From positions 32,344,230 to 32,408,229 of the forward strand of contig CM032121.1 in the NCBI GenBank assembly GCA_018894105.1: 64,000 bases of DNA. Reading direction: 5' to 3'. Position 1 is the first letter of the stretch, and the number at the start of each line of letters is the position of its first letter. This stretch comes from Jacaranda mimosifolia. Lineage: Eukaryota; Streptophyta; Magnoliopsida; Lamiales; Bignoniaceae. A program made the position numbers and the translations under genes. The notes under the pieces are model-generated. The model was not told where the DNA came from, searched no databases, and saw only the letters and a list, made by a program, of their open reading frames with translations. Below, piece by piece: positions 23,411 through 37,439 of this stretch.

Positions 23411-26400
23411 TATACCTAACCTTATATCTAACTTCAACAATACTATACTCTGGATGCATGGATGAATTTAGGTGGGGCAAGCAGGGGCCATTGCCCCCCC
23501 TCCCCCCAACTTTTTGTGTGTGTAATATATATATATATATATATGTATGTATATATTAAAAAGTTTTAGTATTAGTTAGTTTAAATTTAAAAGAACATTC
23601 ATTAATTTTAAAAGATTTAACTTTTCTTATTGTGCCTTAAATGAAAAGTTATTTATTTATATTTATTGAATTAAATTAATTAATTTTTAATTAACGATAA
23701 AAAATAAAATTAACTAATTTAACTTTTACCAATTTCAATTTTTTAAAATAATTTTTTTTTTTTTAAATTTATATTCACAATCAAGTAATGAAGAATATAA
23801 TTAGGTTAGATCCATTAGATTATTCTTATTCTATTTGTGTAAAAAAAAGTTATAGGGGTTTAGTTAAAAAGAATGTTAAGGAACTTGCGGAACAACCAAA
23901 TTTTGACTTCAACAATATTGAGACAAAGAGACAAAACAATATAAGTGGATCGACATAATCTCCTACATGCATGTATGTTTGAGGTGATTTATTTATATTA
24001 GTAATTTTGACACACTCAATATGTGTGTTAAAATTTTTATAGTATAAGAATAAATAAAATATTTAATTACTTTTTTTTTATATGTTATTATGTTTTTTTT
24101 TTTAATATTTTCAATGCATTTATCTAAATTTTCAAGATAAATAAATCAAGGTTACATAAAATAATAAATGAAAAAATGAAAAAAAATTATTACAGAAAAA
24201 AATTAGAGAGAGAAGAAAAGAAAAAAGTACCTTGTCATTATCTTTTGATATGAAGTTAATTTTATCAACTTTTAAGGTGACATACTACTGAAGTCCTCAC
24301 ACTTTAAATGTAGTATATATACAGTGAAAGAACCTCAATCATCCATCAAAATTAACCCTTTAGACAATTAAAATGCACCCCCATTTTTCTTTTTATTTTA
24401 ATAGGTCATGCATGTATTAAAATGTCAATTTCATGGAGTTTTTGAAGTTATTAATAATGTCAATCGAGTTCTAAAAGGATTATCATTTAACAGAAGTGGG
24501 GTAAAAAAAGAAAGAATGCCCGGGCTGTATTCATAAAGCCCATTGATGTCCACAATAGGCTGCCCCCTCATTAAATGGTCAAGGCCCATAAACATAATTT
24601 AGATATTCACAAACTGACAATGGGCTCAACAATGACCCAATGGGATTATGGGCTAAAGTTGTTCATTCTTATATTTTATATTTTTCTAATACATTTTTAA
24701 ATATATGCATGTGTCTTTTCTTACATATCCTAGGATCCATTAATCTTAATGCATTCTAGTGGCCCATAAATAGATCTCACATAATCACAATGTCCCAAAA
24801 TTTCCAATTTCATGAATCGCCAAATGGAATCCTGTACACACATATAAATACAATTTAAAAAATTTTGGTTTTGTAGAACAAAAAGAATTAATATGTGGCC
24901 GATGTGATGCACCAAAAATAAATTTAAAATTAAATTAATTAATTTTATAATTATATTTATTTTACTTCATGTGATTAAAATATGAATATAATTATTTTTA
25001 GCATTTAACGAAAGAAAATATTATTACTAAGTAAATAAAATAATATAAATATTTCAATTAAAAATATTATATTTGAAGATAATTTATGCTTAAATAAGTT
25101 ATAGAATATCAAGAATTGTTAGCTCTAAGTTTATATAGAAATTTATAAAATGATAAAATTTAAAAAAATAAATAAAAGTAAAAGTAGCGCAGATTAATTT
25201 ACTAAATACGTTTTTTAAATTAGATATATATATTTATACTTATATATTTTTCTATAATAAATAAGCAAATAATTTTTTTAAATATAAAAGCTATGATTTC
25301 TTAATAATTGGAAGTTACAATTACATTTTCATAACATTTGAGAATTTTAAATATTAAATAATTTTTGTTAGAGCAAATATATAACCTCCTTATACTTTAT
25401 CTATGAAAATAACTTACATTAAGTTATTAATTATTTGATAACTAACTCAATAAGTAGTTAGATATAAGCTAAAATATCTCTTAGTATTCTATATAACTTT
25501 GATAAGTAAAATTCATTTATTTTTATTTATATATACAGTTATTTTATTATTTTTGAAATTATCAATTAACATATATCATGTACATAAATAATATAATTAT
25601 AAGTAAATTTATAATATTCAATTCAAAATAAAATATCAATCTTTCATAAGTTTCTTTTATAAGTATATAAAAGTATACAAATAATTAAATGGATACTTAC
25701 TTCTAGTCAAGCTTTTTTGATCTCACATTAGTTATCCATGTAAAAGTATTTTTATGAATTATTATAATCATAAATATTAAAATAAATGTACGCTATATAA
25801 TTATACAATAGATTAATTAAATATATTAAAAAAATATAAAAATTGATATCATTTGCTATTTAAGTAGTCATTTATCAAACTTTTGAAAATTTTCAACTAC
25901 GTCAACTATATATATATATATATTCCAGATAAAAGAATTTATTTCAAATAATTGAAAATGAGTTCTCCATTATTATATTGACAAAAAACTAAAATAAATT
26001 AAATTAATAATATAAAAATAAAATTCAGAATTTATAGTTGTTGTAAGAAGTAACTATTTATATTTGAAACAAATTCTTCAATAAAATTATTATATTATAT
26101 ATATATATAGTTTTATCTAAAATTATTTTACATATCTAAAAAATATTATTGTAAAAATAATTAAAATTTAAAGACTTTAATAAGTTGAGGACTTATATAT
26201 CATTAATTTATAATTATTCATCTCTCAAACTCCTAACTCTTTAATAAAGATGAGATTATTTGATATTTTACATAAATATGTATTTACCTCTTTCATAAGC
26301 AACAAATAAGTTGTGAATTTTTTTAAATAAGTCATGATATTAAGAAATAATTATTATTGTTAAGTATTTTAATTTTACTTCTGAATTATATTTAATATAC

Positions 26401-26593
26401 ATTATGTAAAAGTTATATATATATATAATTAAATTCTAAGTTGTCTAAAAAATAATTATTTAATTAAGAAATAAAAGAATTTATTTGATCAAATGATTGA
26501 ATATTTTTTATTTGTTTAATAATTTTTTGATTAGAAATAATTGAATATTGTATTCCTTCAACTAAAATTAAAGTGATTATATCTGTATAAATA
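23411..26593. other. AT-rich intergenic DNA
   Basis: More than 3 kb of extremely AT-rich sequence with no supported gene. There are several (AT)n runs (23527-23544, 25908-25922, 26094-26110). A segment at about 23995-24160 resembles 30530-30680 (shared words such as GTGTGTTAAAATTTTTATA versus GTGTGCTAAAATTTTTATA), a small dispersed repeat. A C-rich patch CCCCCCCTCCCCCC lies at about 23495-23509. Confidence 0.7.
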
Positions 26594-26602
26594 TAAAAGA
26601 AT

Positions 26603-27524
26603 GGGTAAAATCCACTTTACCCCCTTGTACTCAAACTTCATCCCATTTTATCCCCCTATACTTTTAATTGCATCACTTTGCCTCCCCTGTACTCTCAATT
26701 TTGCTTAAACTATTCAATTTCGTTAAATTCTCTTCATCTTCTTAACACCATTAACTTTTTCTTTGTAAAAGACAAAGTTGCCCGTAATTTTTAATTGTTC
26801 ATTTAACAAATAAAACCCATTTTCTCCATAAAAAGAAAAAAAATTATATTTGAAGATTTATAAATATAAAATCACCAAAGACATATAACGGAAACACGTT
26901 TCTTAAAGATTGACTTCAAATGCCCATATAAAATCTCACTTGCACATATTTTTGCTGCTACTTTGTGCTAAAGGCGGTGCTTTTTTTCTTTGTCCAAGTT
27001 TTGATGATTTCATAAAGGGATGCATTAGGCAATAAAACAGAGTTAGTAAAACAATTCTATGGAGGAAAAATGGGGGTCTGCATATTATTAATTTGAGTTT
27101 TCTTTAATGGAAATCATTATTTCTTCTAAAGATGTACTATTAGTATATGATGCAAGTTTTGGATATATTTATAGTGCAGTCAATAGTGATGTCCAGGTTT
27201 CATCTTTCATCATTCAATTTGGATCTTTTAATTTAATTTTAATACTATGCTGTATAAAATTTGTGTATTCATAAAAGAGAAGAGTAGCTATGAGAAATTA
27301 GCATAAAAAAAATGAGGTATAGGCATTTTAGGCATATTAATATAAAATATGGTGATCTAAACATTTTTACTTGGTTTGCTAATAGAGATTTAAGAGGCTT
27401 TAATGATGTTAAAGTAAGTGAAGTAAAATTGAGAGTACAAGGAGGTAAAGTGATGCAATTAAAAAGTATAGAAAGGTAAAGTGAAATGAAGTTTGAGTAT
27501 AAGGAGGTAAAGTGGATTTTACCC
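26603..27524. mobile_element. Mutator-like element with about 110-bp inverted ends
   Basis: Both ends read inward as GGGTAAAATCCACTTTACC and stay similar for about 105-110 bp, including ACTCAAACTTCAT and TTTAATTGCATCACTTT. The flanking 9-mers TAAAAGAAT (26594-26602 and 27525-27533) are identical, the target duplication length of Mutator-like elements. The interior is non-coding, so it is a non-autonomous member. It differs in sequence from the 10284-11378 element but has the same GGGTAAA start. Confidence 0.9.
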
Positions 27525-27533
27525 TAAAAGAAT

Positions 27534-29228
27534 TTATTCAGTATGAAAAATTGGTTGTTGTTTTGAAATAACTTAGTTATCAACTACTTTTTTTGAGATA
27601 AATTTTAAGTTTTTTGGATAAAAATATATAATTAAATTAAAAAAAATCTAACTCTTTAAATGAAAAATAAATTAATACTTATTAGAGCTCATATTTATTA
27701 GATAATTTAATTACTTCGTATATCCATTTAATTTTTTATAGTTAATAATATCAAAGTGAATATAAATTACTAAATATAAAATATATCAATTATGAAAAAG
27801 TATTTACTTAGCAATGAAATTTTGATTTTTAGCTCTATATACATAATTTTTTATAAATAATTTATTTATTGAAAGAAATAAAATGATTTTCTTATACAAA
27901 TATTATAATAAGTAAAGATTCAACCAATCAAAATAAATTTATCGAAGCACATGATATTAGATACAAAAAATAAAAAAAATTCTTTCTTATATGCACCTAA
28001 TTAGAAATGGGTAAATCAAGTGCTAATAAATTTTATTAATATTTTACAGAGAAATATATTGCATTTCTTCTTTCATTTGATAAGAAAATTAAAATAATTT
28101 CAACAACTTAATAAAATTATAATATTTTTAAATATTTCATTACATCACATTATTCGAGTTACATTACTCAAATATGAAGTATATATAATTTTTTTTTATT
28201 TAGATAAATCGAAATAGCTGCAACAAAAATAATAGTAAAACAAAAATTCAATATCAAGGATAAATTCTTATATGAACATACAGAAATATAAATACAAAAA
28301 ATATAATTAATTGAAATAAAAAGTATTGCGTGCTGATGTTCTTAAGTAATATAAAAATTACAATTCTAAGTTGGTCAAAAGAACTTTTATTTTAGATAAA
28401 TATTGAGGAAATAGTAAAGTAATAATATAAAATATTTAAATATATTAGAAAAGTATCTAATTAATTTAAAATAAAAACAAAACAAAAAAAAAATATATGT
28501 TATCAAAAAAATATTAAAAATTTTGTACGAAAGAACTTTAAATTAATTAAAAATAAAAAATATTATTATATTATGAAAATTGGGGAAAGAGGCCCTACAA
28601 CTGAAAATATAGAATTGTATTACAAATAATGTGAAAATAAAATATAAAACGAATAATTGTGGAATAACAAAATGTACATATAAAAGTATAAAATAAATAA
28701 AATATTTATCTATTAATCTTGTGATAAATTAAAACTGTAAGACAGAATTTTGTGATAAAAGTACTTAATATGGTGCTTATAAAATATTTTTAAAATTATA
28801 AACTTATTTAGTAAGATAAAAATATGATAATAGATTTTTTTGAATTATCTTATGAGATAGAAATCTATGTTGCAATTCTAGATAAACAAAACATGATATT
28901 TTAGTTATGATAGATAAGTTGATCGTATTAAAATAAAATATAAAAGCAAAGAAACAACCAATGAAAATTTTTCAATTGAATTAAAATACTCAAAATTTTA
29001 AGAATTTGCCATTTGACCAGAACTGCGCAATTAAAATTAAAATTACATAATTATGGATCCCATACCATTGTGCTATATATAATAGTATAGATAGAGGGAG
29101 AAATAAATTATTTTTTTACAGTGCCGTGATCTATTAAAATCTCAATGGAAAAAAGATCTAGAAATATAAAATCAAAAGTCAATAAAAATTAAGGCGGAGG
29201 ATTGGGGTAGAGCCAAGTATTGAGATTT
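27534..29228. other. AT-rich intergenic DNA
   Basis: About 1.7 kb, very AT-rich, without gene-like frames, tandem repeats or terminal repeats that I could detect. Confidence 0.65.
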
Positions 29229-29236
29229 GAGGGTAT

Positions 29237-31033
29237 GTAAAGATTACGGGTGTTAAAAGAGAAAAAAAACAAGACTGGCCAAACCAATCGGAAAATGAAA
29301 AAATAGAACCGAACCTAAATAGGTTTTGTTCACTTTTCAATTTTGTATTTAAACAAAATTCAATTTTTAGTTTGGTTCGGGTTTTTTACTCGGTTGGTTC
29401 GGTTCGATTTGGTTTGGTTTAACCGAATCGAAACATCGACTGAACCAAAACTAATTTTTTCATTTTTTTTATATATAAAATTTTATTATTCAAGTGCTAC
29501 TAGTTTTAGTTTTATTTCACATATTTTATTAAATATTTTAAGTCTAAGAATAAATATAAATTTTCAAATAATGTAAATGTTAATGTACTTTTAAGTTTTG
29601 GGGATAAATAAAAGGAAATTTTTCATAAGGTGAAATAATTGAGAAAAAAAGAAGTAAAATTGGAGAAGAGAAAATAAAACTATATTGTCTTTATTTTATA
29701 AAATATAATTGATTTTATCATCTTATTACTAAATATATCAAAATAGTTATTAAAAAGCCTATGTTTTATAAATAGTATAGATATTAATATATGGCATATA
29801 AAAATATGAATAGCTATGATACAAAGAGAAAAAAAAATGATATTTTTTTTAAAACTCAAACGGTACAATTGCATAATTTTTTTATTATATGAACTAATAT
29901 ACATTACATATAAGAAATAGATGATTATGATTTAGAGAGCGAAAAATGTTATATAAAAAGAAAAATAATTTTTTAATTAATTAATTAAACTTATATATAT
30001 TATAGGTACGTTGATGAGTAAAATTGAAAATTTCAATTTAAATTGCACACTAAAGGGATAAGGGATTGAATCCTATTCGACTATTCTTGTGATTAGTACT
30101 AGTATTATATTGCATCTATTGGCCAATAAAGATTTTATCTATATTATTATAAAAATAAAGACCATTTTGTGTCTAAAATAGAAGTTATTTTTGTTCATTT
30201 ACATAATTTGTCATAATTATTCCAACAACAAAAATTGACAATATAGTTTGAAGGATAAATTGGAAATTCAACATAAAAAAGATAGTTTTGACTTTGGATA
30301 CAAATTTTATCAATATTCCAAATTATCCTTTAGAAATGATGATTTAATAAGGTTATAATTGTATTTTTCACAAAATTTACAAATCCACAATCTATAATAT
30401 GATGTCATTGAATTAATTAGCTATTTAACTTTAGTAGACTAAGTTTAAGATTTAATTTGCTATTCGACCTTGGCAGTTAAAGTTTGAATATGCAAAAATC
30501 GTGTGCATCTACTTTGGCAGTTATAAGCTAGCAATTTTAACACATTCAATGTGTGTGCTAAAATTTTTATAATATAAAATAATCAAAATATTTATTTATC
30601 TTCTTAAATTTATAATATTTTAAATGTATTTGTTTAGAATAGATAAATTATAATTTTTTTGAAACAAATATTTTCAATATACAAAAAAAAGTAATCTAAT
30701 TCAACATTTTCACCTAAAAATAGATATTTTTTATCAATATACTTATATCAAATAAATTTTTTGGTGCTAAAAGAATAAGTAACCCAATTCAAATTTTTTA
30801 TTAGACAAACTTACTTTTAGCAAATAAACTTTTATCACACTTTTTTGGAACAAAAAACAAGGTGTTTTCTTTTTCCCGGTTCGATTTTGATTTTAACCTG
30901 TTTTTTTTTTTTTTTCGATTTCAATTAACAGATCGATTTTTTCAATTTTTCAGTTTTGGTTTTCAATTATAGTTTTTGAAAAATAAAAAATTTCGATTAA
31001 CCGACCAAATCGTTAACCGAATACACAACCCTA
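29237..31033. mobile_element. Non-autonomous hAT-like element (family 1, copy 2)
   Basis: Ends are TACGGGTGTTAA and (reverse complement) TAGGGTTGTGTA; the flanking 8-mers GTAAAGAT (29229-29236 and 31034-31041) are identical. Subterminal GGTTCGGTTTGG / AACCGA motifs and a long shared interior (for example TAATGTACTTTTAAGTTTTG, then AAGGTGAAATA) make it a relative of 6840-8396. It is about 240 bp longer, partly because of a segment at 30480-30700 also seen near 24000. Frames at 29343-29576 and 29680-29904 are not conserved genes. Confidence 0.88.
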
Positions 31034-31041
31034 GTAAAGAT

Positions 31042-31490
31042 AAAAATATATAACATTCTCTAATACTCATAGTAACTTCTGAAGTGTAGTGCATCTTGTT
31101 TCAAATTGCATAAAATCTGTCACAAGTTACACGCATGCATAAGAAATGGTACATTAAACTTACATGGGCCTTTGAACAAACACAAGCGCAATACTTGTTA
31201 AATAAAACTAAAATAATATGACGGGAAATGAAAAAAATAAAATGAATTGAAGTAAGATTAATTATAGAAAGTAAAATATAATTCTTGTGGCTTTTAATTA
31301 TAAAGTTTGCATACACAAGATATTGAATTTACACAATTAACATCAAGTAATCAGGAAAATCAAAACAATAACTTCACGCAATTAAAATAAGTAATTAGAA
31401 GAAATCAAAACATGAGTTCACGTAATCAAAATCAAGAGATTACAATTAGATCATGTTGTCACTTGAATTTTTACTGTATTACTAACCTAG
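31042..31490. other. Short non-coding stretch
   Basis: About 450 bp without a supported feature. The minus-strand frame at 31101-31316 lacks any known motif. The words AAATCAAAACA and TCACG(T/C)AATCAAAAT recur, a hint of simple local duplication. Confidence 0.5.
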
Positions 31491-31498
31491 ACCTCAAT

Positions 31499-32070
31499 AA
31501 GGGGTTTCAATTTGGGTGGGTTGGGTTGGGTTGAAATAGGGGTATAACATAAAAATACCAAACTCAATCCAACCCAACCAAATGCTAAGCATAGAAAGCT
31601 CAACTATAACCTGACTCATAAAAAATCGAGTCAAGTTCAGATTGACCTAATTTTCAATCAAGTCACCCAACAATCTAATAAACCTAACCCAAACCAACCT
31701 GATCTATATATTTTATTTTTCATATTTATAAATTTTAATATTAAAATTGAATAGAAGTTTGATTTACCAATAAAATCTATAATTCTACATAATCATTAAG
31801 GTCTAAGAAAGCAAGAAACATAATAACTTTAAAACTTATCATGTTCAAAATTACTACAAATACAAAAAAGTAATAAACCATTGTTCAATAAGCAATTTTG
31901 ATGACAATCTCCAATGCAGAATTAATTCATATATCCATCGAATTCGAATATAGTACTAATAAACAAAAATCTTATAGGATATCGGGTCGGATTCAGATAT
32001 GAATTTTGATAATCGGTTTCGGATTCGAATATGATTTATTCGATCCAAATCTAGCCCGTTGAAAGCCCTA
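31499..32070. mobile_element. Short hAT-like element (family 2, GGGTTGGG subterminal repeats)
   Basis: Ends AAGGGGTTTCAA and (reverse complement) TAGGGCTTTCAA match at 10 of 12 positions. The left subterminal region iterates GGGTTGGGTT; the right contains GGATTCGAAT-type repeats. Flanks ACCTCAAT and GTTCCAAT agree at only four of eight bases, all four differences being transitions, so the target duplication is plausible but weak. 572 bp, non-coding. Confidence 0.5.
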
Positions 32071-32864
32071 GTTCCAATGTAGGAACTGTCGCTTTCCCAC
32101 ACAGTACGAGGGTAGACCTATTTTTAGGGCTATAAATAGATATTCAAATATTCGTTTACCGTTTGCATTCATATACGTTTATATAAAATTTATCCACATC
32201 TGTTCAAAGCGGATATTATCTGTATTCAATTAGTAGATATCCGATTATAAATGGATACGGATATGATAAATGCATATCCGATCCATTTAATATTCAATTC
32301 GAATATATATTTATTAAATAAATATATTATTTATATTTTTTAACAAAAATCTCATAATCCATATATGTATATATATAAATCATAATTGAAGAATTGGGAA
32401 GAAAAAAGAATACATTTAAAAAATTATTATAATATAGAGAAAAAATTGAAGAATAAAATTGAGCAATATAATTATTGTTGGTTGACTTTATAATTAATAT
32501 ACTTAAATGCCATTGTTAATATTAATTAGTACTATTAATCAATTATAAAGTCAATTATTAATTAAAATTATGCTATTTGTTTGATTGATTTTTTTTTTTA
32601 ATGAAATTATATAGCTTCTTCTATTAGTTAAAAATATGTATTTGTTATAGGTTCATAGATTCACGTATTTGAATATTCATAAATAGATATTTAAATAATT
32701 ATCATCAAATACGAATATCAAAAAAATAATTCGAATATAGATACGTTTAATCAAATATGGATGCATCTGAATAATTATAATTGAATACAGATATATTTGA
32801 ATTTCACCGATATTCGACGGATACGAATTTGGATATTATTCTTAAATATTCGTCAAATCTATAA

Positions 32865-34104
32865 TAGAGTTGTCAAATGAGCCTGGCCGAGCCAGCCCGG
32901 CTCGTTTAACAAACGGTTAATGGCGGTCCCGAGCCGAGCCGGGCCGGCTCGCGGGGCCGTTCACGGTTCGGACCATGACGGGCTGAAAATTGAAAACTTC
33001 GATTCGGCTCAAAACCAACCCACTATATAGGTGAGACGGTTTATATATGAGCCGAGCTAGGCAGTCCAGCTCGCGAGCTGGCTCACGGTCCGGCTAGTGA
33101 GCCGGCTCGTGGGTTGGCCCGCGAGTTTCTTTTTTTTTTTTTTGTTGTGAAAATGAAGTTAAAATTTTGAAGTTTTTATATTTATGTGATTATTAATGTT
33201 TTTTTCAACACTTATACTTTTTTAAAAGACTTAATAATTTATACTTATGTGATTTTTAATATTTTACAACACTTAAATTTTTATAAAAACTTAGAAATTT
33301 ATACTTATATTATTTCTTTTTATCAATTATATTTTTCCAAAAACACCACCAAATAAGGTGGTGAGGGGTTTGGCATGGACCCCATCTACCCATCATTAAT
33401 TTAGAAAAAATAATTACATAGAGGTGAATTTGACCAAACCTCTAAATGAAAGTACATAATAATAAATAAATAAATAAAACAACTTTGTAATATCTAAACA
33501 TCTAAACATGTTCAATGATAAACCGGTCGTTCACTCAAGTGATCTAAATCGCTCTCAGATTGAGATGTGATGGTGGATGCAGTTTCAAGCCATTCTTCAT
33601 CGTCTTCTTCAATTTGAGGCAATATTGTCTTCACCTTTCTCAATTTTTTTTTTATAATTTATAATTTTTATAAATTTATAATTTATAATTTAAAAATTAA
33701 AATTTCTTAATTATTGATTTATACATTTATAAAGTAATAAATTATAAACTATACATTCTTAATTATAAATTATAAATTTATAATTTTTTAAAATTAATAA
33801 TTTGTAATTTGTAATTTAAAAATTATAAATTCTTAAATTTTTTAAAATTATAATTTATAATTTAAATTAAAAAAATATTGCGGGCTAGCCCGCGAGCCGG
33901 CTTGTTTAGCCCACGAGCTAGGCTAGCCCACGTTTCGCGGGCCGAGCCGATCCCGGGTTGCAAAATTTTAGCTCGAGATGGGTTTTCAAGCGAGCTGATC
34001 CAGCCCAGCTCATATTAAAAAATTAAACGAGCTGAGTTGGGCCAATTTTTTTTGCAAGTCGGGCCGGGCTGGGCCGGTCCTCCGGGCCCGTTTTGACACC
34101 TCTA
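32865..34104. mobile_element. hAT-like element (family 4, GGCTCG subterminal repeats) across the 5' LTR edge
   Basis: Ends TAGAGTTGTCAAA and (reverse complement) TAGAGGTGTCAAA. The flanking 8-mers ATCTATAA (32857-32864 and 34105-34112) are identical. Both ends are GC-rich with iterated GAGCCGAGCC/GGCTCG words (32880-33125 and 33885-34090); the middle is very AT-rich with TTATAATTTATAA repeats. Its target duplication contains the first five bases of the retrotransposon LTR, so it inserted exactly at that junction and after the retrotransposon. Confidence 0.92.
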
Positions 34105-34107
34105 ATC

Positions 34108-37100
34108 TATAACACCTCAAATTTTGAAATCCTAAAATAAAATACAAAATCGATAAGTTTGGCTAGATTAATTTTGGATTAGATTTAATTAAAATCTAAG
34201 ATTAAATATTGACAATCAAGGGATTAAATTGTAAATAAGAGGACTTGATTGCCCAAAATTATAAAATTTAGGGGGTCAATGTGAATAAATCAAAAGTCTA
34301 AGGACTTCAAAATAATTAAATGTGACCCAATTGCCCAAAAATAGAAATGTTAGGGGCCAATGTGTAAGAATTAAAAATTGAAAGGATTTAATTAAAACTT
34401 AAGGGTCAAATTGCAAGGCGGTTAGAAGTTTTGGGGTGAGATTGAAGTCGGTCAAAATATTTGGGGTTAATTTGAAAAGGCCAAAAAATATATTTATATA
34501 TATATGTGGGATTAAGGACTAAACTTTATCAAATTCTCAAAATTTACCCAAACTTTACCCCAGCAGTGAATCACCGAAAAAATGGCCAAATATCGTGAAA
34601 ATAACACCGTAGAAGGCTAACTCTCAACTCAAGGAACCCAACCATACCAAAAACATTGAAAATTAGCGGGCATTTCACTAAAAATGATGAGGCGACAGTG
34701 GATGCGCTGCAGTAGTAGTGGTTCCTCCACTTCCGACGGCGAAAATAGACTAGGATTAGGTGGGTGTTGGTCGCGGAAACATGGACAAGCTAAAGGTGGT
34801 CTCAATTTGGAGTTTCAACCGGTGGTGTGATGGAATTAAGGCGGCGGCGAGCTAGGGTTCCACGGTAGTTTTTTGAGAAATTGGCCAGCCAACGGCGGCC
34901 AATCGAGAAATCATTTTAGAGGTTTTGCTTGCCTCGATGAGGCGAATTTGGTGGTGATAGTGGTCTCCAGCTTTGACAACGGCGCGTGGCAAACCAACAG
35001 CATCACATGACGACGGCTTACGGGCAGCAAGCACAGTTTTGAATTTTGGACTCGTCTGGACTATTTTTGGCTTGAGATTCAATCTCAATTCAATCTAATT
35101 GGGTAAATTTCATTTCGAATGTTAATTCGATTGATATTTACAAATTCTAATTCAATATTTATTAAATTAAGATTATCGAAATATAATTTTATTTGAGGTG
35201 ATGATTAATTTTGTAAGTCTTGCACAAATTTGCTTATAATTCTAAGTTTGGGTAAATTAAGAAAGAATAATTTAAAATTATATCCTTAGGCCCGATAGTA
35301 TAGCATGTTGTGAATGAAATATAGTTAAGCTTAATCTAAAGGTTATATTATATGAATGTTAGAATGAAAATAAATTATCAGACTTTGACTTGATGGACTA
35401 GAGAACCTAATTAATTTAGAAACTTGGACCCTTGTTACGTAACTATAAAATAAGTGAAGTGATAATTGGAGTTGTTAGGGTTAGCCACTTAGAATTACAT
35501 TTTGTGACCTATAATCAAATTAGCCTGAAGTCGTGGAATAAGATAATTAAAGTCAATTGAGATAAGATATAATTGAACTCGAGTGTTATAGCAACAAATG
35601 CCTATAAAATACTGGAACCCTAAATGAGACTGCAATGATGTAGATCATATCGATAACCCCTTTATCTACTGATTAGTTAAGAACTACCATATTTAATTGT
35701 CTTAACTATTCAGGTATAAAACAAAGATCAACGGAATTGTATTAGAATAACCTTAAGTTTGGTAAAGACATTAACTATATTTATCTTAAGATTCAGTGGA
35801 TTGATAGGATGATAGCTCGGGTTATCTTATGATAGTTCTTGGTTTGACTAAGGAGCCAAGGCTTGAATGTTCGTACAACTAGGAATTCCTATGCAATTGC
35901 CGGGTGAGTTATATTAGCTTTCCTTGCTGGGAAACGAACATAAATATATGCTACTATACCTTGTAGCTTGATTCTGTTTGTATTGAGATTCAATGGTTAA
36001 TTGCCTATTGTTCTATGCGATTCTTGACTCTTCTGTTGAATATGACAGTTGGTCTAAGCTGGTCAATCTTGCTTGAAGTGACTTCTTATCTTATGTATTT
36101 ATATTAATAAATATATCAGTGCTGTTTGACCTTTCTTTGCTAGAGATTGCCATTCGTCTATACAATATTGACCTTCTATCTTTGTCTTTCTTTTGGTAGT
36201 CTACTTGGACTTTTCTTCTTTCTTGTTCACGATACCTTAGCTGTTCTTATCTAAATTCCTCACCCATTTCGAGTTGCTGAATTCCTAAACCAAAAATCAC
36301 TTCTATACAAGTTGTGATAAAACCAACAGTTTGTAAAAGTTCACCACACATCGCTCTTTACACTGGTTACTATTCTATTCATTTATGAATTATGTTATTT
36401 TATTTAAAATTTGGCGATTGTGCATGAAAACCCAAAAGTGGATTTCGAAATATATTTTTCTATTATCGCCATGCCTATCCTGGAACAAACTTGATTTTGA
36501 ATTACTGACTACTTGTTTATCATGGCGAACTCACATGTTAATTAAAATGTTGTTGGACATATTACGTGATATGTATGAATATGAGTAATACCCTTGGGGA
36601 TGGGCCCTGGGATTGGTTACAGAAGACGATCGGGGGGAACAGACCGACGATGACTATTCTTTCTGCTAATACTCGTACACATTATACGTATGACCCAATC
36701 TCATAGCCAGCTAGAGGTAGTTATTTATAAAATGGTAAGGCATGCAGCTAGCCATGCCTAATGTTTGTTTGTTTATCTAAACCGATATTACTCACAAAAC
36801 TTGGAGGGATAAGGATTTTCATGTTTTAAAAAATGGAGTGACTAGGTAGGAGAATCACCAACAGCAAAATAGTGAAAGTGTTTGCTAAATTATATTTAGT
36901 TAACTTTTTAGCTAGACTTCTTTACTTGTGAACATTTTCATTATCACTTATAGCTTCATTGTTCGATTGTTATTGTTCTATGTGTTGTAATCTTCTCTTC
37001 GTTATTAGCTTACTAAGTCATTCAGACTTACGTTGTTTTATTGTTATCTTCTATTCTTTACCCCAGATAAGAACAAGTGATGAAGATAGACTAACCTCGA

Positions 37101-37305
37101 GGGGCACATAAGGTAATGATGGTGATAGAGTGCTAAGGGTGATTTATGATATTTTGGTTCATAGTTAAATCTCTGTTGGATATTGCTTGTGGAAATCAAA
37201 CACTTTGGATTTTGAGAAATATATTTTATGTTATTTAGAATACTTGTGGTATAGAATGGGTAGCATCTTGGATGGGGACACGCGTCTCCCGATCGGGGTG
37301 CTACA
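34108..37305 (+). repeat. 5' LTR of the gypsy-type element
   Basis: Starts TATAACACCTCAAATT (ancestral TGTAACACC with one transition) and ends GGGGTGCTACA. It aligns by eye with 41823-45700 along the whole length. A TATA-like run lies at 34487-34507. Short frames inside (34852-35088, 36385-36588, 37044-37346) are LTR sequence, not genes. Confidence 0.92.
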
Positions 37306-37309
37306 GAGG

Positions 37310-37321
37310 TGGTATCGAAGC
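37310..37321 (+). other. Primer-binding site of the gypsy-type element
   Basis: TGGTATCGAAGC lies 4 bp after the LTR end, a two-base variant of the Met-tRNA site TGGTATCAGAGC. It sets the orientation. Confidence 0.7.
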
Positions 37322-37439
37322 TTGGGTTTGAAAACCTGAGGTACACTAGGATATGTTCCTCAGAATATGAAAGGTTTAATTAATAGGCAGTAAGCTTGAT
37401 TCTGATATTTGAATGAGACATAAAAGTTTTGGCTAGTGG

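Noticed and set aside
23455..23530. Transposon end suggested by GGGGCCATTGCCCCCCC and C-rich run
   Set aside because: Looks like ends of some plant DNA elements, but no matching opposite end or target duplication was found.
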